A DNA stretch of 42,331 nucleotides from Fimbriiglobus sp. (GTDB lineage Bacteria > Planctomycetota > Planctomycetia > Gemmatales > Gemmataceae), in contig JALOQR010000006.1 in assembly GCA_025459365.1 (NCBI GenBank), positions 1 to 42,331 of the forward strand. Direction: 5' to 3'. The notes under the pieces are model-generated. The model was not told the origin of the DNA, did no database searches, and saw nothing but the letters and a program-made list of their open reading frames with translations. This document shows, piece after piece, positions 38,253 to 42,331 of this stretch (the first letter of the stretch is position 1; every line of letters starts with the position of its first letter). Position numbers and translations under genes: made by a program.

Positions 38253-39674
38253 TCACTTCCGCTCCTGGATCCACTCGGTGAGCATCTTGAGCACCTCCGG
38301 GGCGATCGTCTCTTCGATCACCCCATACTCGCTGAGGTGACCCGTCTTGCACGTCTGAAACAGGTGGTTCAGCCCCTTCATTTCCACGCACCGGAAGTTC
38401 TTGTTTCCGCTTTTCTTCAGTGCGGATTCGATCACTTCCAGGTTGTCCTTCGCCTTCACCTGAAGGTCTTTCTCGCCGTTGAGTGCAAGCACCGGGCACG
38501 CCACCTTTCCCAGCGTCGGGGCTGGGTCGTGCGCCACGAACCAGCGATACCACGGGTCGGCCAGTTGCTTTACTGCCGCCGGCATTGCCTTTTCAGCTTC
38601 GGCCCGCTTCTTCTCGTCTTTCTCCTTCACAATGACCGCTTTCATCGCCTCGGTGAGCTTGGTGGCCGCCTCCTCGGTCGTCTTCGCGTTGCGCATGATC
38701 GGCATCACCGTGTCGGTGAATTCCTTGACCTCTTTCTCATCGGTCAGGCTCCCGAAGTCGAGCGACTGCTGATACAGAATCCGCTCGCCGCTCACCCCCG
38801 GCCCGGCGAGCAAGATGATGAACGCCACATCGGCCGGGTGGGCGGCGGCCACCAGCGGGGCGATGATGCCTCCCTCGCTGTGCCCGCAGAGGCCGATCCG
38901 CTTCGGGTCGATCTCCTTGCGGCTTTTCAGATACAGCACGGCGGCGTGGGCGTCGGTGGCGAAGTCGGCGCTCGTTGCCCCAGCGAATTTGCCCTGACTT
39001 TTGTGCGTTCCACGGTCGTCGTACCGCAGGCAGGCGATGCCGTTCTTCGCTAGATGGTCGGCGATCACCAAAAACAGCTTGTGCCCGAACAGCGTCTCGT
39101 CGCGGTCTTGTGGGCCGCTCCCACTCACCAGCACCACCGCCGGGAACGGGCCGTTGCCCTTTGGTAGCGTCAGCGTGCCGGCGAGTTTCACGTTCGGCGG
39201 GTCGTCCTTCACGCTCAGGTCTTTGGCTTCCTTGTTCTCGAAGGTCACGTCTTCGGTGGGGTACGGGAAGGGGGCCTTGGGTGTCTGTGGGCGGTTCAGC
39301 GTTGGGAGCGAGTCCACGCGGCCGAGGTCGAGCTTGAACGTCTGCCCGGACTGCTTGAACTCGCCCTTGATCGCGTCTCCCTTTTCGCTCAGCGTGCCCT
39401 CGAACGACGCCCCGAAGTCGGAAAGATCGATGGCGAGTTTGCCGTCGATCAACGTCACTCCCTTCACCGGGAGGGCGTCCTTCGTTTGGTCGATGCTGTA
39501 GAACTTGGCCGACAGCTTGCCGTCCTTCTCGGCCATGTCGAACGCCAATCGCAGGTCGATCGGCCCGACTTTCAGCACACCGAGCCATAGCCCCGCAGGT
39601 GAGGCGGCCTTCGGTTTGTCGTCGGCGAAGGCCGGGGTCGCGAGCAGGAGCAGGAGCAACAGGGATCGTGGCAT
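38253..39674 (-). CDS. Secreted alpha/beta hydrolase
   Basis: A 473-aa protein with a signal peptide (MPRSLLLLLLLATPAFA, cleavage before DDKPK). Residues 20-130 form a beta-rich N-terminal domain (GLWLGVLKVGPIDLRLAF, ...GEFKQSGQTFKLDL). Residues 150-473 form an alpha/beta hydrolase of the S9-like/DLH class: PFPAVVLVSGSGPQDRDE, GIACLRYDDRGTHKSQG, GHSEGG (nucleophile Ser), VLALNGEKDLQV (acid) and LNHLFQ (His). The same order of a short domain plus an esterase-like hydrolase is known in planctomycete and Bacteroidetes secreted hydrolases. The substrate may be a peptide or ester. It sits between convergent genes with repeat copy C next to its 3' end. Confidence 0.85.
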   Translation of the reverse strand: MPRSLLLLLLLATPAFADDKPKAASPAGLWLGVLKVGPIDLRLAFDMAEKDGKLSAKFYSIDQTKDALPVKGVTLIDGKLAIDLSDFGASFEGTLSEKGDAIKGEFKQSGQTFKLDLGRVDSLPTLNRPQTPKAPFPYPTEDVTFENKEAKDLSVKDDPPNVKLAGTLTLPKGNGPFPAVVLVSGSGPQDRDETLFGHKLFLVIADHLAKNGIACLRYDDRGTHKSQGKFAGATSADFATDAHAAVLYLKSRKEIDPKRIGLCGHSEGGIIAPLVAAAHPADVAFIILLAGPGVSGERILYQQSLDFGSLTDEKEVKEFTDTVMPIMRNAKTTEEAATKLTEAMKAVIVKEKDEKKRAEAEKAMPAAVKQLADPWYRWFVAHDPAPTLGKVACPVLALNGEKDLQVKAKDNLEVIESALKKSGNKNFRCVEMKGLNHLFQTCKTGHLSEYGVIEETIAPEVLKMLTEWIQERK

Positions 39675-39828
39675 GGTGGGTCTCCGCCGGCCGATCGCCG
39701 GGTTGCAGAAAATCTAGCGACGCGTGGGACGAAGACGGGGTTGAAATTGCACCCCGAGCGAAACACACCCCAGCCTCCGGCCTGTAGGCGGTCCGACTGG
39801 CACTCGTTTCCGGCGGTCGCGGCTCGTT

Positions 39829-41001
39829 CTAATCCAGCCAGCTCAGCGGGTAGGCCGGGTCGTCGAACGCCTCCGCCTCCATCGTCAGGTAGAGCGGGCG
39901 GAAGGTATCCACCATCACCGCCAACTCATCCGTGCGGGTCATCGCCCAGCTCGCGTTGATCGTGCCGGGGTGCGGGCCGTGCGGGATGCCGTGCGGGTGC
40001 AGGGTGAACGAGCACTCGTCTACCCCTCGCCGGCTGCCGAACTTGCCCCGCACATAGTACAGCACCTCGTCCGACTCCACGTTGCTGTGGGCGTACGGGA
40101 TCTTCACCGCCTCCGGGTGCGTGTCGAGCATCCGCGGGGCGAACGTACACACCACGAAGCCGCCGCGGCCCTCGAACGTCTGGTGGATTGGCGGCGGCTG
40201 GTGGATCGTCCCCGTGATCGGCTCGAAGTCGTCGGCGTTGAACGTGAACGGGTACACCATGCCGTCCCAGCCGATCACGTCGAACGGGTGGTGGGCGAGT
40301 ACGTACCGCGTCAGGCGGTGGCCGTCCTTGATGACTACCGGCACGTCTTCTTCGCGGTCGATGGGAGTTAACTCGGTCGGGCCGTGTAGATCGCGTTCAC
40401 AGAACGGTGCTCCGAGGCGGAACTGGCCGTCCGGGTTCAGGTAGCGGTCGGGGAACCCGACCGCCCGCGGCGACTCGATCACGAGCAGGTCGGGTGGAGG
40501 GCCAGCGTCGAACTCGAACTGATAAGTGGTGCAGCGGGGAATGACGACGTAGTCACACGGGCGGAAGTGCAGCACCCCGAAGTGTGTGTGCAGTTTCCCA
40601 CTCCCCTTGTGGACGAACACGATCTCATCGGCCAGTGCGTTGCGGAACAACTCGGCTTGCGGCTTCGTCGGCCGGCATCGCCACAGGGTCACGTCGGCAT
40701 TCGTGAACAGCGGTACGCGGCCGGTGATGGGGTCGCCGGCGGCGGGCATGGCCAGCGTCTTGAGGTGGTGGTGCCGCAACACCCGCTGTTCACTTGCCGT
40801 CACCTTCTGCTCGCCGGCTGGTTCCACCCGCTTCACCCGCGTCGGCGGCTTCAGGTGGTAGGCGATGCTGTACGCCCGACTGAACCCATGAGTGCTCACC
40901 ACCTCCTCGTAGAAAATGCCTTCGCCCTTGTAGCCGGGAGTCGTGCGGTGGGCGGTGTGGCGCTTCTTGGGGATCGAGCCGAGGGAGAGGTAGTGCGGCA
41001 C
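39829..41001 (-). CDS. Homogentisate 1,2-dioxygenase-like enzyme
   Basis: A 390-aa cupin-type dioxygenase. The N-terminal half shows family words (GEGIFYEEVVSTHGFSRAYSIAYHLKPP, DEIVFVHKGSGKLHTHFG, DYVVIPRC). The C-terminal third carries the catalytic region: HPFDVIGWDGMVYPFTFN, PPIHQTFEGRGGFVVC, PYAHSNVESDEVLYYVRG and HPHGIPHGPHPG, which supply the His/Glu/His iron ligands. The enzyme opens the ring of homogentisate to maleylacetoacetate in tyrosine/phenylalanine breakdown. It is shorter than mammalian HGD (about 445 aa), as in many bacteria. No maleylacetoacetate isomerase or fumarylacetoacetase gene is adjacent. Repeat copy D lies about 105 bp upstream of its start. Confidence 0.82.
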   Translation of the reverse strand: MPHYLSLGSIPKKRHTAHRTTPGYKGEGIFYEEVVSTHGFSRAYSIAYHLKPPTRVKRVEPAGEQKVTASEQRVLRHHHLKTLAMPAAGDPITGRVPLFTNADVTLWRCRPTKPQAELFRNALADEIVFVHKGSGKLHTHFGVLHFRPCDYVVIPRCTTYQFEFDAGPPPDLLVIESPRAVGFPDRYLNPDGQFRLGAPFCERDLHGPTELTPIDREEDVPVVIKDGHRLTRYVLAHHPFDVIGWDGMVYPFTFNADDFEPITGTIHQPPPIHQTFEGRGGFVVCTFAPRMLDTHPEAVKIPYAHSNVESDEVLYYVRGKFGSRRGVDECSFTLHPHGIPHGPHPGTINASWAMTRTDELAVMVDTFRPLYLTMEAEAFDDPAYPLSWLD

Positions 41002-41105
41002 GAGAAAGCTCCGCGAGGGGACAATTCATGCTAAACCGGCAACGGGGCGGTGCCCAGAGCATCCGACCCACGGTTACTTCTCTCGTTCCTTGATCACCAC
41101 CCACG

Positions 41106-41160
41106 CCCCCCCCTCTCTGCCACACTGCCACCTGCCACACATATACCCCCCCCTCGGCCA
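41106..41160 (-). repeat. Dispersed GTGGCAG-triplet repeat, copy D
   Basis: On the minus strand: TGGCCGAG, a run of eight G, TATATGTG, three GTGGCAG words, AGA and a second run of eight G. It is the most regular copy. It lies about 105 bp upstream of the dioxygenase start (41001, minus) and in the same orientation. No clear similarity to copies A and B continues beyond the core. Confidence 0.85.
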
Positions 41161-41377
41161 CCGACCCCTCACCGGTTGGATTGTCGTCGTAAGTCGATTC
41201 ACATGAGTGATTTGCAACAACTCCCCCGCCGAGGCTCATGGTGGCGTTGTTCGTGAGAATGTACCAATCTTCCCGAAGACTGCTCGCCGATGGCCGTGGT
41301 CGCCAGGCCTTCTCACGCCCGATCGGCCACCGCATCCAGGCCCGGCCGAAAAAATGGCCCGAGCAGAATAATTCCAG

Positions 41378-41406
41378 TTGATTCCTGTTGGAGTTTAGAC
41401 TATTTA
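41378..41406 (+). promoter_or_regulatory. Possible sigma70-like promoter
   Basis: TTGATT (41378-41383), a 17-bp spacer and TATTTA (41401-41406) lie in an AT-rich patch upstream of the FHA gene. Both boxes match the consensus only partly (four and three of six). The gap 41161-41610 otherwise shows no gene, only a weak 6-bp hairpin (41216-41251). Confidence 0.3.
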
Positions 41407-41610
41407 TCACACAAGCTCCGATGAATCGGCGCTGGCCTTCGACAAATTTGCCAAGTTCGAAGCGTTCGCGTCACTTGCCGGTCCGAAACAACGGATATGA
41501 TCGAGAGAGGTTGAGTTTGCGTGGCGGATCATCGATCAAGTCGATTCTCGGCAAGGATTCTGCGGTGCGTGGTGTATCCCCTGTCGTGGTGTTCGTTCGG
41601 GGGTCTGGCG

Positions 41611-42111
41611 GTGTCTGACCTGTGCTTCAAAAGTGTGCATCTGGAAGGCCTGCCTCGGCGGGAAGATTTCCGCATCGCGCGGGCACGCCTCGAAGCAAGC
41701 TGCGGATTGCAGACTTTGGCCGGTCGGCTGGAAGAACTCGGTTCGTCGGACCCCGGTGATGGCCTGACACTTCCGTTCGACCCGTCTCTGGGGTATCAGT
41801 TCTTCGTGCAAGATGGGGAAAAACTCCACTCGCTGAAGGTCGGGGTGAATAGTGTGGGCCGCCTGCCCGACAACACTGTGGTCATCCGCGACGAGTGCGT
41901 GAGCCGCCGGCACTGTGCGATCGTTGTTCATCGCAACGGCTCGTGCGAACTGCACGACGTGGCCTCGAAGAACGGCACCATCCTGAACGGCAATCGCATC
42001 CACGGCCCGACTGTGCTCCGCCCTGGCGACAAGATCTCTCTGTGCGCTCGCAACATCGTGTTCTTGGTGCAGGAAGCCGAACCGGCCCCGCCCGCCAAGT
42101 CTGTTGGTTGA
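41611..42111 (+). CDS. FHA-domain protein
   Basis: A 166-aa protein. The C-terminal 90 residues form a forkhead-associated domain that binds phosphothreonine peptides: VGRLPDNTVVIRDECVSRRHCAI (the Gly-Arg and Ser-x-x-His signature), KNGTILNGNRI and a closing PGDKISLCARNIVFLV. The N-terminus (VSDLCFKSVHLEG...RARLEASCGLQ) has no known fold. I chose GTG 41611 because the extra 30 residues from GTG 41521 use codons unlike those of the gene (tca, agg, agt); both starts have a purine-rich site upstream. FHA proteins often serve Ser/Thr kinases, which fits the kinase-rich genome and the Cys-rich gene that follows. Confidence 0.82.
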   Translation: MSDLCFKSVHLEGLPRREDFRIARARLEASCGLQTLAGRLEELGSSDPGDGLTLPFDPSLGYQFFVQDGEKLHSLKVGVNSVGRLPDNTVVIRDECVSRRHCAIVVHRNGSCELHDVASKNGTILNGNRIHGPTVLRPGDKISLCARNIVFLVQEAEPAPPAKSVG

Positions 42112-42227
42112 TCCTGTCGATCTCACTTCCTGGTTGGCTTCTTGAAGTCGCCTCGGTGGGCGTTTTTCCGCCCCCATCGTGCTCGCGGCTCCTTACACTT
42201 GGATTTTTGAACTGAGAACTCGGAACC

Positions 42228-42331
42228 ATGTCGTCCTCCTTTCGTATCGCCTGCCCGAATCCGGCCTGTGCCAAGCCACTGAACCTACCTGCCGTCGTCG
42301 TTGGGCAACCGCTCTCGTGCCCCCACTGCGG
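42228..42331 (+). CDS. Zinc-ribbon-like protein, N-terminus only (runs off the window)
   Basis: ATG 42228 opens a frame to the end of the window: MSSSFRIACPNPACAKPLN, then PLSCPHC. Two Cys-x4-Cys or Cys-x2-Cys pairs suggest a zinc ribbon of the kind found at the N-terminus of many planctomycete regulatory proteins, including Ser/Thr kinases. What follows cannot be seen. The gap to the FHA gene is about 116 bp. Confidence 0.55.
   Translation, partial: MSSSFRIACPNPACAKPLNLPAVVVGQPLSCPHC

Noticed and set aside
38155-38340. Protein reading of the GTGGCAG repeat (YVWQVAVWQ)
   Set aside because: The frame changes between copies because the G-runs differ in length, and flanking sequence is unrelated, so a conserved peptide is not supported.

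Overview
The window is GC-rich bacterial chromosome that most likely belongs to a Gemmata-like planctomycete (Planctomycetota, Gemmataceae). The indications are the LEPR-x-VPA motif at the N-terminus of a giant beta-helix/FG-GAP protein (planctomycete extracellular signature), a sensor kinase with the planctomycete-type N-terminal sensor region, many secreted proteins of unknown function, a small Ser/Thr kinase, an FHA protein, a TIGR03032-type protein, and mostly monocistronic genes with large intergenic gaps. No rRNA, tRNA, CRISPR array or intact transposase was seen.

Layout. 1-5.7 kb (+): a sensor histidine kinase split by an apparent frameshift, then two neighbouring secreted proteins that share a paralogous domain. 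5.75-11 kb (-): the 1277-aa surface protein and a TIGR03032-type protein. 11-19 kb (+): a small NPW-repeat secreted protein, a PHB-depolymerase-like esterase, a DisA-type diadenylate cyclase domain protein, a 601-aa secreted protein, an Aas-like acyltransferase/acyl-activating fusion and a glycosyltransferase. 19-25 kb (-): a SPOR-like secreted protein, a D-threonine aldolase/D-serine dehydratase-like PLP enzyme and a GH38-related glycosidase. 25-27.3 kb (+): a large repeat-rich helical protein.

27.3-30.2 kb is the most unusual stretch. Pieces of one IS110-type element, internally deleted so that the first codons of its transposase are joined to its last, alternate with two minus-strand genes (a 142-aa unknown and a GH55-like pectate-lyase-superfamily protein) that fit tightly between the element ends. 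30-35.5 kb (-): a Ser/Thr kinase, an MGH1-like glycoside hydrolase with two discoidin-like domains, a Tat-exported metallophosphoesterase and two small proteins. 35.7-38 kb (+): an OPT-family oligopeptide transporter. 38.2-41 kb (-): a secreted alpha/beta hydrolase and a homogentisate-1,2-dioxygenase-type enzyme. 41.6-42.3 kb (+): an FHA-domain protein and the start of a Cys-rich protein cut by the window edge.

A short dispersed repeat built on three GTGGCAG heptamers between G-runs occurs four times (77, 20726, 38155, 41106). Three copies lie about 105-190 bp upstream of a gene start and in its orientation. Taken together the genes suggest polymer scavenging (glycosidases, esterases, peptide uptake), envelope lipid/glycan synthesis, and phospho- and c-di-AMP-type signalling. 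All functions are inferred from reading the sequence; no database search was run.
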